Positions 34,044-43,298 of a DNA stretch of 64,000 nt are shown here, in pieces. The DNA lies in assembly GCA_963677695.2 (NCBI GenBank), contig CAXXUJ010000001.1, positions 1,488,001 to 1,552,000 of the forward strand, read 5' to 3'. Numbering within the stretch: position 1 is the stretch's first letter; the number at the start of each line of letters is the position of its first letter. Source of the DNA: SABI01 sp963677695. GTDB lineage: Bacteria; Spirochaetota; Spirochaetia; Sphaerochaetales; Sphaerochaetaceae. Below the pieces are notes generated by a model. It did not search any database, was not told the DNA's origin, and saw only the letters and a list, made by a program, of their open reading frames with translations. Made by a program: the position numbers and the translations under genes.

Positions 34044-35137
34044 GTAGAACCATCGGATTTGGAGAGATAATGGGACGTCTAAATATGCCTCAGCATCAAA
34101 GATTTGTTCAGGGGCTTCCTGGAAATCTTGAAGTTACCTTTGCTGGTGCAGAGGCAAATGTCTGTGCTGAAATAAGTATGCTTGGACAGGATTCATCGTT
34201 TGTAACAGCATTGCCAGAACATGAGGTTGCAGATGCCTCAGTAATGGTTCTAAGGCGACTTGGTGTTGATGTATCTTCTATCATTCGGGTTCCTGAAGGT
34301 CGGCTGGGGACTTATTACGTAGAGAATGGTGCAAACCACCGTTCCGGTAAAGTGATTTATGACAGAGATTTTTCTTCAGTGTCTCTCACTGCAACAACTG
34401 CATACAACTGGGAAAAGATCTTTGAAGGTGGAACTTGGTTCCATATAAGTGGGATAACACCAGCTCTAAGTAAAACAGCAGCTGAAGTAAGTATTGAAGC
34501 TTGTAAGACAGCTAAGGAATCGGGGTTAACTGTTTCTTGTGATCTTAATTTTCGAAATAAGCTCTGGAATTGGGACAATAATTTATCCAAAAAGGAACTT
34601 GCCCGAAAAACGATGACAGCGATATTGCCATATGTTGATGTGCTTATAGGAAATGAAGAAGATGCGGAAAGCATACTCGGAATAAAAGCTGGAGAATCGA
34701 ATGTGCTGGCAGGAGAGCTTGAAATTGATAAGTATCCTGAAGTAGCGAAGGAAATAACACGAATGTTCCCAAATATCAGCAAGGTTGCGATTACTCTCAG
34801 AGAAAGCATTTCTGCTACCCATAATAATTGGGGTGCAATGTTATATGATGCAAAAAAAGGAAATGCAAACTTCGCTCCTAAGGATGGAACCGGGAATTAT
34901 AAGCCATATGAAATACGAAATATTGTAGATCGTGTTGGAGGCGGGGATTCCTTCAGTGGCAGCCTAATATTCGCGTTGCAGGATGAGAAATTAAAGGATC
35001 ACGATCAAGAATTGCTGAATTTTTCTGTTGCTGCTTCGTGTCTATGCCATTCAATCACCGGAGATTTCAATTTTGTGTCAAGGTCTGAGGTAGAATCTCT
35101 AGCTTCTGGGGATAAGAGTGGAAGAGTGAAACGGTAG
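34040..35137 (+). CDS. PfkB-family sugar kinase, 2-keto-3-deoxygluconate kinase-like
   Basis: The 365-residue ribokinase-fold enzyme starts with FGEIMGRLNMP and has FAGAEANVCAEISMLG near 35-50, CDLNFRNKLW, a GNEEDAESILG loop and the catalytic GGGDSFSGSLIFAL with the base Asp. The N-terminal pattern fits KDG kinases, which make KDPG for the aldolase just upstream. Together they form the lower Entner-Doudoroff branch. No sugar-acid dehydratase is encoded in the operon, so KDG must arise through the dehydrogenase/RraA route or an enzyme elsewhere. It is the last gene of the operon. Confidence 0.82.
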   Translation: MSRTIGFGEIMGRLNMPQHQRFVQGLPGNLEVTFAGAEANVCAEISMLGQDSSFVTALPEHEVADASVMVLRRLGVDVSSIIRVPEGRLGTYYVENGANHRSGKVIYDRDFSSVSLTATTAYNWEKIFEGGTWFHISGITPALSKTAAEVSIEACKTAKESGLTVSCDLNFRNKLWNWDNNLSKKELARKTMTAILPYVDVLIGNEEDAESILGIKAGESNVLAGELEIDKYPEVAKEITRMFPNISKVAITLRESISATHNNWGAMLYDAKKGNANFAPKDGTGNYKPYEIRNIVDRVGGGDSFSGSLIFALQDEKLKDHDQELLNFSVAASCLCHSITGDFNFVSRSEVESLASGDKSGRVKR

Positions 35138-35471
35138 CAAATAATTAGAATGAATTTTTTACAAAGTAAGTTTAACAGCCAAATATAAAAGAGAATAGAA
35201 CAACTTTTAATTGTATATGATAACCACAATTTTTAAGGTGTAGAATTTTGTATATCTAATAGAAATAATACGGGTTTTCAAATACCCCCCCCCCTAAAAA
35301 AGTTTTATGAGATCTCGTATGAGCCATGAGAATGGTTTTATATAAAGCGAATATCATGGAAAGGGTAGGGTTTTAGACTCGTTAACATCTAAAGATTGGG
35401 ATTTTGAGAAATGTACAAGGTTAGTTGAAAAGAATTCCTGATTGCGTCTATGAAGAGGGACATGATCAGCG
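35138..35471. other. Convergent intergenic region with a C10 tract
   Basis: No gene is supported. It is AT-rich apart from ten consecutive C residues at 35285-35294. An imperfect dyad, AATTGT...ACAATT near 35207-35227 followed by T-rich sequence, might end the kinase transcript. This is also a possible seam between the catabolic cargo and the recombinase module. Confidence 0.5.
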
Positions 35472-37052
35472 CTAGGCTTCGATTTCCGTTCCATTCTTGA
35501 ACATAAAGAACACCTGTTTCTTACTGTGAATCACAGCATAATCAACAAGTGAATGCCATAGAGGGGCAGAGAAGTCGGTTATGAGATCATCCTGTTTCTG
35601 CAGGGCTTCCAGGAAGTATTCTATTTTCGTCTTGCTGTGTTTTTTGTCACGTATTAAATCTTTTAATGCTGCCAAGTGCTTGTTGATTCCGGCCAATTGC
35701 TGAGAGAGTTGTTCATACCGAATCTCGCATGTATGTTGATCCAAAGCTGCACTGGCATTCGCTACAGTCATTTGCTCCATACGTGTAATAATTTCGGTAC
35801 GTTCAGCTTTCAGTTCTTCAAGTTTCGCTTCATCCTCAGAACCGTTCAAAACTTCATCAAGAACCTTTTGGAAACTGGAGAGGATCTCATCCTTTCTGGA
35901 GATGAGCTTGTTTACCGCTTGAATAAATTTAGCTTTGATCTCATCTTCGGAAACGTTGGGTGCCTTGCATATTGCTTTTTTGTGTTCGTATTTATGATTG
36001 CATTGCCATATCACTTTTCGGTAAGGGCCGTTTGAATGCCAGACCTTAGCGCCGAAAATTCCTCCACAATGACCGCAGCGAATACGTCCAGAAAAGATGT
36101 GAGAACCCCTTGTTGTCTCTGCATGTTTTGATCGGTATTCGATTTCCTGCTGCACCATATCAAATACGACAGGTTCAATAATCGCTTCATGGTTCCCTCT
36201 GACATAGTATTGAGGGACTTCTCCTTTGTTTGCCACAGGCTTCTTGGTGAGAAAATCGGCTGTATAATTTTTCTGGAGTAATGCATCTCCTTTATACTTT
36301 TCATTTGTTAGAATATTTTTAACAGAGGATGTATGCCATGTCGTATTTCCGGTGCCTGTTTTATATCCTTCGCTCTCAAGTTTCTTTGAGATTGAACTGA
36401 ACGTCATCCCTTGAAGAAACAGCGAAAATATATACCTGACAATCTTTGCCTGTTCGACATTGATTACAAGGTTCCCATCAGGTCCCTTGTCGTATCCAAG
36501 GAATCGTGTGTAGCATACCGTGACTTGTCCATCGGCGAAACGTTTACGTCGGCCCCACTTTACGTTCTCCGATATGGACCGCGATTCTTCCTGAGCAAGT
36601 GAGCTCATAATGGTGATCAATAACTCACCCTTGCTGTCAAAGGTCTTTATCGCCTCTTTCTCAAAATATACTTCTACCTTATGCTCTTTTAAGTTTCTGA
36701 TGGTCTGAAGACTATCTACCGTATTTCGGGCAAAGCGACTCACAGATTTGGTAATGATCAAATCTATCTTGCCTGAAAGAGCATGACTGATCATCCGTTT
36801 AAACCCTTCTCTCTTGGCGGTACTGGTGCCGCTGATTCCTTCATCGGTGTACATCCCTGCAAATTCCCATTCAGTATGGGATTTGATCATGGAGGTATAG
36901 TAATCAACCTGTGCCTCATAGGATGCGTATTGATCTTCGCTATCGGTGGATACCCGAGCATATCCTGCAACACGTCGCTTCGTTCCTAATGAGTTGGTTG
37001 ATTGTCTCCCGTTGAATTCTCTGGACGCCGGAATCACATGTACTTCTTTCAT
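35472..37052 (-). CDS. Large serine recombinase (second of pair)
   Basis: The 526-residue protein has a resolvase domain with nucleophile Ser35 in YARVSTDSEDQ, the SRFARNTVDSL and EESRSISENVKWGRRKRF segments, and a recombinase domain (about 190-290). A zinc-ribbon region has CGHCGG and CNH...C, and a C-terminal coiled-coil runs from about 385 to 480. It starts inside the last 4 bases of the upstream recombinase gene. The two probably act together to integrate and excise the island at radC, as CcrA and CcrB do for SCC elements. The partner division of labour is inferred. Confidence 0.92.
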   Translation of the reverse strand: MKEVHVIPASREFNGRQSTNSLGTKRRVAGYARVSTDSEDQYASYEAQVDYYTSMIKSHTEWEFAGMYTDEGISGTSTAKREGFKRMISHALSGKIDLIITKSVSRFARNTVDSLQTIRNLKEHKVEVYFEKEAIKTFDSKGELLITIMSSLAQEESRSISENVKWGRRKRFADGQVTVCYTRFLGYDKGPDGNLVINVEQAKIVRYIFSLFLQGMTFSSISKKLESEGYKTGTGNTTWHTSSVKNILTNEKYKGDALLQKNYTADFLTKKPVANKGEVPQYYVRGNHEAIIEPVVFDMVQQEIEYRSKHAETTRGSHIFSGRIRCGHCGGIFGAKVWHSNGPYRKVIWQCNHKYEHKKAICKAPNVSEDEIKAKFIQAVNKLISRKDEILSSFQKVLDEVLNGSEDEAKLEELKAERTEIITRMEQMTVANASAALDQHTCEIRYEQLSQQLAGINKHLAALKDLIRDKKHSKTKIEYFLEALQKQDDLITDFSAPLWHSLVDYAVIHSKKQVFFMFKNGTEIEA

Positions 37053-38371
37053 AGCTTTACCTCATTGTTGTCAATGTTTTGTTGTGCTACTGCACGCCGA
37101 TGAGCCCACGCATCCCGTTTGGCGGTATTCTTCCAATGCGTTGTCAGGATTTGGTTCGTTTTAAGATGAAACTCGAGGATATCAGCGAACACCACGATAT
37201 GGTTTATCTGCTCATCGATCCAGGTCGGGTCGAATTTATCCTCTGATAATGGGCCAAGGAGTGAGCAGCATATCTGTCGTAATGTATAGACTGGAAGGCT
37301 TCTTGATAGGCAAGACTTTGCTCCGTGTTTTCGTTTATGAGAACACTGGTAATGCCCCTGCTGAAATTGTGTGAGCTCTCCAGTTCGAGAGTAGGGGGTG
37401 TAGGTGAATGTATGTCCACAATACCCACAGATTATTTTACCGGTGAAGCAGGTGGCCCGTCTCCATCTCACTGCTCCCTTCTGGCGCCTACGTTTTCGTT
37501 CAGCTTCGACCTTTTCATATAATTCTTCCTCGATAATAACCGGGTGAGTTCCCTTCACCATAAACCGAGGGAGTTCTCCACGATTGATCTTCTTGTTATG
37601 TGTGAGATGATCATCTGTAAATGTTCTTTGGAGGATACTGAACCCTCGATATTTCTCCTGATCGAGAATCCTCATGATAGAAGATTTTCCGAAAGGCAGC
37701 CCCCTCCGGTTGTAGATTCCCCGTGTAGCCAAAGCCTCAGATATTTCAGTAAGCAGCATACCATCGGCAAACGCAGCGTACATGAAACGTACCGCCTGTG
37801 CTTCCTCTTCGATAATTTCAAAATGACCTTTGACCCACTTGTAGCCATACATGTTATAGGCAGGGAACTTTCCTTGAGAAAACCGTTTTCTAATACCCCA
37901 CTTCACATTTTCGCTTGTTGAGTAACTCTCTTCCTGTGCATACGAGGCGAGAATTGAAAGCATCAGCTCTCCATCTGGTGAGAGTGAATCGATGTTTTCC
38001 CGCTCGAATCGAATTGAGATGTTCCATTCTCTCAGCTGCCTTACGGTTTTTAACAGATCAACCGTATTGCGTGCAAAGCGGCTGATAGATTTAGAGAGGA
38101 TGATATCAACTCTGCCTGATGCACACTCTGCAAGGAGTCGTTGTAATTCACTGCGTCGTTTCATCGCCGTTCCTGAGATGCCTGCATCTGCATACACTCC
38201 TGCAAACTCCCATGAAGGATGAGCGTGGATGTAGTCACGGTAATGGCTGACCTGGGCTTCGAGAGAATCCATCAGCTCTGGAGAATCGACCGATACTCGG
38301 GCATACGCCGCTACTCGCTTTCTGGAATATGGATGAATGGGGCTGCGTTCTAATTTTATTATTTCTGCCAT
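37049..38371 (-). CDS. Large serine recombinase (first of pair)
   Basis: The 440-residue protein has the resolvase domain with nucleophile Ser27 in YARVSVDSPELMD, the SKSISRFARNTVDLLKTVRQL block and EESYSTSENVKWGIRKRF. The recombinase domain and a zinc-ribbon (CGYCGHTF and CSHKRKHGAKSC) follow. It is shorter than its partner and lacks the long coiled-coil tail, ending shortly after the ribbon. The two genes overlap by 4 bases (ATGA), implying coupled translation. Paired recombinases with different C-termini suggest a two-protein integrase. Confidence 0.92.
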   Translation of the reverse strand: MAEIIKLERSPIHPYSRKRVAAYARVSVDSPELMDSLEAQVSHYRDYIHAHPSWEFAGVYADAGISGTAMKRRSELQRLLAECASGRVDIILSKSISRFARNTVDLLKTVRQLREWNISIRFERENIDSLSPDGELMLSILASYAQEESYSTSENVKWGIRKRFSQGKFPAYNMYGYKWVKGHFEIIEEEAQAVRFMYAAFADGMLLTEISEALATRGIYNRRGLPFGKSSIMRILDQEKYRGFSILQRTFTDDHLTHNKKINRGELPRFMVKGTHPVIIEEELYEKVEAERKRRRQKGAVRWRRATCFTGKIICGYCGHTFTYTPYSRTGELTQFQQGHYQCSHKRKHGAKSCLSRSLPVYTLRQICCSLLGPLSEDKFDPTWIDEQINHIVVFADILEFHLKTNQILTTHWKNTAKRDAWAHRRAVAQQNIDNNEVKL

Positions 38372-38468
38372 GACGCTGTATTCCTGTCTGTCGTTTTATC
38401 ATTACTCATATCTATACTCTGTAAATAATTGTTTTGTAGTGTATCAATCACGTATAGAGCCACAATAG

Positions 38469-38639
38469 TCAACCAACCTCAGCAAACAATGAGCCTAATA
38501 CAGGATGGTATTTCTCAAGCAGCAGGGTCTTAACTTGAATGAGTTCTTCATCACTCAGAAATCCTGATCTCAGTAGAGAGGCAGAAATGAACGAAGCAAC
38601 CTGATAATCCAATTCGGCGTTAAACAGACTCTCGTTCAT
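38469..38639 (-). CDS. Small helical protein of the recombinase module
   Basis: The 56-residue protein starts at ATG 38639 behind AGGAGG and overlaps the upstream gene by 4 bases. It is predicted helical, with LDYQVASFISASLLRSGFLSDEELIQVKTLLLEKYHPVLGSLF. The spacing of FLSDEELIQVKTLLLEKY is reminiscent of short SHOCT-like motifs. It sits directly upstream of the recombinase pair and is probably an accessory or directionality factor. No firm family was recognised, so function is unknown. Confidence 0.6.
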   Translation of the reverse strand: MNESLFNAELDYQVASFISASLLRSGFLSDEELIQVKTLLLEKYHPVLGSLFAEVG

Positions 38640-39052
38640 ATGGGTTCCTCCTGATAATACCGTGCATTGATGTAGCACTCATGGCTGCAATACTTTCTAT
38701 TGGGGTTGCCATAGGAAGAGAACTGTATCCCACAGGTAGGGCAGGTGAAGTGGTAGAGAGCTTTTGAAGAACGATCCACCAGATAGAGATGGCTGTTCCA
38801 CCATTTCTGACTGCATGTCTTTGAACAGAAGATTTTCCTCTTCCTTTTCGGGACCTGGTCGATATGGCTGCCGCACTGTTTGCACGAGTTCTTAGATGGT
38901 TGTTCAGGTGGTGAGATGAGACCTTTTCTGGTTGCACGTACACAATACGTTTTCACTGTACCTTCTTTAAGTGATAGGGCATCGGCAATATGTTGGTAGG
39001 TACATCCCAGGCTTCGCATTTCATGGATCTGTTCTTTCTGAATTTCAGTCAT
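38636..39052 (-). CDS. HTH plus zinc-ribbon DNA-binding protein of the recombinase module
   Basis: The 138-residue protein begins with a sigma-region-4-like helix-turn-helix (about 1-45, RSLGCTYQHIADALSLKEGTVKTYCVR). Two zinc-ribbon or FCS-like units follow: CKQCGSH...FCSKTCSQKWW, then CPTCGIQF...YCSHECYINAR. It is first in a four-gene overlapping cassette with the small protein and two recombinases. It is likely the regulator or an architectural factor of integration. The palindrome CAATTTGACGTCAAATTG lies 55 bases upstream of its start. Confidence 0.75.
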   Translation of the reverse strand: MTEIQKEQIHEMRSLGCTYQHIADALSLKEGTVKTYCVRATRKGLISPPEQPSKNSCKQCGSHIDQVPKRKRKIFCSKTCSQKWWNSHLYLVDRSSKALYHFTCPTCGIQFSSYGNPNRKYCSHECYINARYYQEEPI

Positions 39053-39427
39053 GGTTATCTCCTACTCTTTACCGGAGAACCGTACCCTTATTTCAGATAA
39101 ACGCTTCAATTTGACGTCAAATTGGCAGGAAGAAGGGGAATATCTTGACTGTTATTACTTTATTTGAGAGAGATTTATTCAATTGTTTGAGGATATTTCT
39201 AGGTTTAGATGGGAGATTTGATAATAGGTGAGGGGAATTGATCACAAATTATCGTGAGAGTATGGCTAAATCCTGAATAGATTTTCGTGTAAATCGTGCA
39301 ACTGGGGCAACAGGAGCGGAAAAAGTTCGGACTAATTTGATCCTGATGAAAGGCTTAATCTAATATTATTTAAGAATGTTAAATTTTTTTCTGTCTTTAT
39401 TAATAAAGTATAAATGTTTGATAAGTT
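39053..39427. other. Divergent intergenic region with an 18-bp palindrome
   Basis: CAATTTGACGTCAAATTG at 39107-39124 is a perfect palindrome. It contains ACGTCA and its complement, the same six bases as the island att core. The rest is AT-rich and without a supported gene. It divides the recombinase cassette (minus) from the sigma-ankyrin gene (plus), so it should hold promoters for both. Confidence 0.7.
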
Positions 39428-41647
39428 ATGCAATTTGATTTACAATTGTTTAGAATATGTAGAATAGTCTTAATACTTATAGAAGAATATTCGGAACTCT
39501 TTGGGGGATCTTTCGGTTTGCTTAACGGTGATAAAAAGAACAGTATAAATAGACTATTCAGTTTAGCCGTGATTACTGGGAACTTGGCTGCTGTTAATCA
39601 TTTTATCGAATTAGGTGAAGATGTTAATTCTATAGATAGCGATAATAAATCTTTATTAATGCATGCAATATTAGCTAAACATATCGAAATCTGTAAAATT
39701 TTATTAAAAGCTGGGGCTGATCCTTTCTATGCAGATAATAATGGTACCACTGTTCTTCACCTAGCTGAATTAAGTGGAAACGTTTATCTGAGTACTCTTA
39801 TAACCAGCTATATTAAAATAAAAACAAAAAGCTTTAACAATGTTCAGAATGTGCTATTTGATTTTGGAGAAGAATCAGAAAGTGGTTGGGAAATTGAAGA
39901 AAAACATAGCATACCAGAGTCTGATTTAAACCTTTTGGAAAAAATTAAGTCAGACCATTATGATCTGTCTTCCTTTATTGCAGTCGATTCTGATGAAACC
40001 TTAGATGATTTGGATATTGAATTCCCAGAGATCTTTTTAAGGAAAAAACCTAAGAAGACAAAAATAAATAATTCATTAAAAAATCAGCTGCGAGAAGTCC
40101 TGAATTTTGGTTTTGAAAATGGATTTCTACATAAACAGGATTATTTAAATGAAATTAAAGATCAGGAGATATTAAAAAGTTCAGAATTGAGTGGAATATT
40201 AGAAGCTGCTTTTTCTGCATCTGGAATAAATGTCATTGACTTTGATACTCTAGATCCTCAAGTCCATAATATTGCTACATGTACTAGTTTGTCTCAAAAA
40301 TTCCAAATTGATGAAATTTTTGACTTTATAGAAATCGAATTAGATGGCTATCGAAATCCACTTGCAATATTTCTTAATGAAGCAGCCTCATATAAACTCC
40401 TGACTGATGAACAGGTCAAGAAAATTTGTACTGATATAAACGACGCTTATACAGATTTGTTAGGATTGTTATCTTCGGATGTAGATATTTATAGAAAACT
40501 TTTACAGATAGTCGAAACGTCTCTGATTTCGGACATAAATGAAATTCCCAGAGCTCCTGAGGATAGCCGGGAATTGGAAGAGGACGAAATTCCTAGTAAT
40601 GATAATAACTTTCAGAATATCAGCTATTTAAATACTGGTGAATTGCGGAGGGAGATTATCAAAATTATGAAGGATTTCCAAGGGAATAAGGAGAAATATA
40701 AGAAAAATCTTCTGAAACTGAAGTTTCATTGGGAATTCCTAATAGAATTCAGCAACCTTATAGACTCTGATAATATGGAATTGAGAGAAGCAATTGCTGA
40801 AACAATAAACAACTATTTAGAATCCAGAAATTTAATGGTTAATTCAAATTTAAAGCTTGTATATTCAATAGCTAAAAATTATGTGCATTCTGGAATTCCA
40901 CTGCTTGACCTAATTCAGGAGGGGACAATTGGATTGATGAAAGCTGTAGATCGATTTGATTTTAAAATGGGCTACAAATTTTCAACATTTGCTACGTGGT
41001 GGGTACGGCAGGCAGTGACTAGAAGTATTTCGAACGATAAATATTTAATTCGTTTGCCGGTTCATATCCATGAGTCAATAAACAAAGTGCATAAAGTTGA
41101 AGAATATTTAATTCTTAAGAATGGTAATCCCGGTAATATCCCAGAAATAGCAGAATTTCTCGGATGGAACCAAGATCGTGTATCCAAAGTCTTAGAAGCA
41201 AAGAAAGAAGTTTTGCCATTATATGAAATGATTGATAATGATAAGGGAATTAATCAGTATTTAATTGATAGCTGCGAAGACAATAATCCGGAATATTCAT
41301 GTATTCTTAGATCTCTTCACGATATTGAGCTTGATATTATGAAAGGGATGAAAGAAAGGGATAGAGAAATAATATTGTACCGCTTTGGATTCTATGACGG
41401 AAAAGTCTACACCTTGGAAACGCTAGGGGAAATGTATGGAGTCACCAGAGAAAGAATTAGACAAATTGAGGAAAAGGCATTAAAGAAAATCCGGAACCCA
41501 AAGTATACTAGGGTACTAAAATACTATCTTTATTCTTCTTCAAGTTCCCTCGAAACGAAAAACCAAAATAAACGGGTTACTGGAGAATTTATTAAACGTA
41601 ATTTTAAGAATAGTAGAGTTGAAAAGAACTGGCATGTTGCTAATTGA
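39428..41647 (+). CDS. Ankyrin-repeat / sigma-70 (RpoD-like) fusion protein
   Basis: The 739-residue protein joins ankyrin repeats to a sigma factor. Residues about 35-135 hold two to three ankyrin units (AVITGNLAAVNHFIELGEDVNS, HIEICKILLKAGADPFYADNNGTTVLHLAELSGN). Residues 210-265 resemble sigma region 1.1, and 300-335 plus ELEEDEIPS near 380 resemble region 1.2. Region 2 (about 466-560) has LKLVYSIAKNY, DLIQEGTIGLMKAVDRFD and YKFSTFATWWVRQAVTRSI, region 3 follows, and region 4 (about 641-697) has TLETLGEMYGVTRERIRQIEEKALKKIRNP. It is 139 bases upstream of the MORC-Z1 operon on the same strand. The start is unsure, as no Shine-Dalgarno precedes it. It may redirect RNA polymerase to defence or island promoters, the ankyrin part acting as sensor. 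That role is inference. Confidence 0.85.
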   Translation: MQFDLQLFRICRIVLILIEEYSELFGGSFGLLNGDKKNSINRLFSLAVITGNLAAVNHFIELGEDVNSIDSDNKSLLMHAILAKHIEICKILLKAGADPFYADNNGTTVLHLAELSGNVYLSTLITSYIKIKTKSFNNVQNVLFDFGEESESGWEIEEKHSIPESDLNLLEKIKSDHYDLSSFIAVDSDETLDDLDIEFPEIFLRKKPKKTKINNSLKNQLREVLNFGFENGFLHKQDYLNEIKDQEILKSSELSGILEAAFSASGINVIDFDTLDPQVHNIATCTSLSQKFQIDEIFDFIEIELDGYRNPLAIFLNEAASYKLLTDEQVKKICTDINDAYTDLLGLLSSDVDIYRKLLQIVETSLISDINEIPRAPEDSRELEEDEIPSNDNNFQNISYLNTGELRREIIKIMKDFQGNKEKYKKNLLKLKFHWEFLIEFSNLIDSDNMELREAIAETINNYLESRNLMVNSNLKLVYSIAKNYVHSGIPLLDLIQEGTIGLMKAVDRFDFKMGYKFSTFATWWVRQAVTRSISNDKYLIRLPVHIHESINKVHKVEEYLILKNGNPGNIPEIAEFLGWNQDRVSKVLEAKKEVLPLYEMIDNDKGINQYLIDSCEDNNPEYSCILRSLHDIELDIMKGMKERDREIILYRFGFYDGKVYTLETLGEMYGVTRERIRQIEEKALKKIRNPKYTRVLKYYLYSSSSSLETKNQNKRVTGEFIKRNFKNSRVEKNWHVAN

Positions 41648-41786
41648 TTTTCAGAATTATAGATGCAGCAATTTAATAAATAGGAGACTTTTCTAAGCAG
41701 GAGTTATCGTAATTACATGTTTTGTAGATCCCTACTAATTACTAGTCCTACTAAAATTGCAAGATGGTTAGATCAAAGGTAAGATA

Positions 41787-43298
41787 ATGAGTAAGAAAAA
41801 ATCTAGATATGCACCACCAAAAGCCGGCGCTATGTTTGAAACATTGCGGGGGCTAGGATACTCACCAGAAACCGCGATTGCAGATATTATTGATAACAGT
41901 ATATCTGCTAGAGCTGATGAAGTAGATATAATATTTAACTGGGAAAATTATCGTAGCAATATAATTATCTTTGATAACGGATCTGGCATGACAGAAGAAG
42001 AACTGTTCTCTGCAATGAAACTTGGAGAAAAAAGTCCGCTAGATACCAGAAGTCAAAATGATCTAGGACGGTTTGGGATCGGACTCAAAACCGCTTCTTT
42101 CTCCCAATGTCGAGTTCTTACGGTAGCAAGTAAAAAAGACGGTAAAATTAGTTGTTTTCGATGGGACTTTGAGTATCTTGCTACTCTCTCTGATGATGGC
42201 TGGTTTCTTCTGGAAGGTGCAGATGATGAAGGGGAGAAACTTATAAATATGCTCGATTCAGTTGACCATGGAACTCTGGTTTTATGGTCAAATCTGGATC
42301 GACTGATTACCACTGGATTTACTAGTGATGATTTTTTAAAAGTGATTGATCGTGTTGAGGCACATTGCTCGATGGTATTCCATGCATATCTTGACAATAA
42401 CAATGAACAATTGAAAATCAGAATCAATGGAAAAAGAATTAAGGCTTGGGATCCGTTCATGACTCATCATACAGCGACTATGCGAAGCCCAATAGAAGTG
42501 ATTAGAAGCCCTGAAGGCAACATCCGTATCGAAGGTTTTATCCTTCCCCATAGAGACCATCTGACAACGGAAGAATTCAAAAGGGGAGCAGGTCCGCATG
42601 GATGGACGGCTCAACAGGGGTTTTACATTTATAGAAACAATAGAATTCTGCTAGCAGGAAGTTGGCTTGGACTGGGTATGATCAGGGCATGGACTAAAGA
42701 GGAAGCCCACAAACTAGCCAGAATCAGGATTGATATACCGAATACCGTTGATGATTCATGGAGAGTTGATGTAAGAAAATCAACAGCAAAACCTCCCGTT
42801 TTTGTTGAAAAACGCTTATCATTTATTGCAGAAGATATAAGAAGAAAAGCAAGAAAAGTATTCTCAAATAGAGGGATTGTATATAAAGAGATAAATGGTG
42901 ACAACTCGGTAATTTCGGTGTGGAAAAAGGTCGAATATAATACGGGGATCAGATACAGTATAGATCGTTCTCATCCTGCGGTTTCAGCTCTATTCAGTGC
43001 ATCAGATGATGGGGGGAAACTTGCTGATGCCATGCTCAAAATAATTGAAGAAACAGTGCCAATTCAAAGGATATGGTTGGATACGGCAGAAGCAGAAAAA
43101 ACTATAGAAACAAGTTTCCTTGGAGCTTCGCTGGCAGAAATCAGTGAGACTGCAAAATCTTTTTATCAAAAGATGATTGAGTTTGGTTTATCGGAAAATC
43201 AGGCAAAAGAGAGGTTATTAACAATGGAGCCTTTCAATTTTTATCCGAATGTTGTTGCCGAGATATACAATAGAGATAAGGAGGCGAGTGATGATTGA
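41787..43298 (+). CDS. MORC/MutL-like GHKL ATPase of a restriction-linked system
   Basis: The 503-residue GHKL ATPase has IADIIDNSISARADEV (motif I, 31-46), IIIFDNGSGMTEEEL (motif II, 60-73) and GRFGIGLKTASFSQC (motif III, 94-108), like MutL, Hsp90 and MORC proteins. An S5-like domain follows. Such ATPases occur in bacterial operons with Z1, DUF4420 and AIPR genes and DNA methylases, as described by comparative genomics for prokaryotic MORC-type restriction systems. It would form ATP-dependent clamps on DNA. It starts behind AAAGGTAAG. Its last 8 bases overlap the Z1 gene. Confidence 0.88.
   Translation: MSKKKSRYAPPKAGAMFETLRGLGYSPETAIADIIDNSISARADEVDIIFNWENYRSNIIIFDNGSGMTEEELFSAMKLGEKSPLDTRSQNDLGRFGIGLKTASFSQCRVLTVASKKDGKISCFRWDFEYLATLSDDGWFLLEGADDEGEKLINMLDSVDHGTLVLWSNLDRLITTGFTSDDFLKVIDRVEAHCSMVFHAYLDNNNEQLKIRINGKRIKAWDPFMTHHTATMRSPIEVIRSPEGNIRIEGFILPHRDHLTTEEFKRGAGPHGWTAQQGFYIYRNNRILLAGSWLGLGMIRAWTKEEAHKLARIRIDIPNTVDDSWRVDVRKSTAKPPVFVEKRLSFIAEDIRRKARKVFSNRGIVYKEINGDNSVISVWKKVEYNTGIRYSIDRSHPAVSALFSASDDGGKLADAMLKIIEETVPIQRIWLDTAEAEKTIETSFLGASLAEISETAKSFYQKMIEFGLSENQAKERLLTMEPFNFYPNVVAEIYNRDKEASDD

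Noticed and set aside
35340..35400. A third att site marking a nested element between the catabolic and recombinase modules
   Set aside because: No ACGTCA core or radC-like sequence is present there, so nesting is not supported by sequence.
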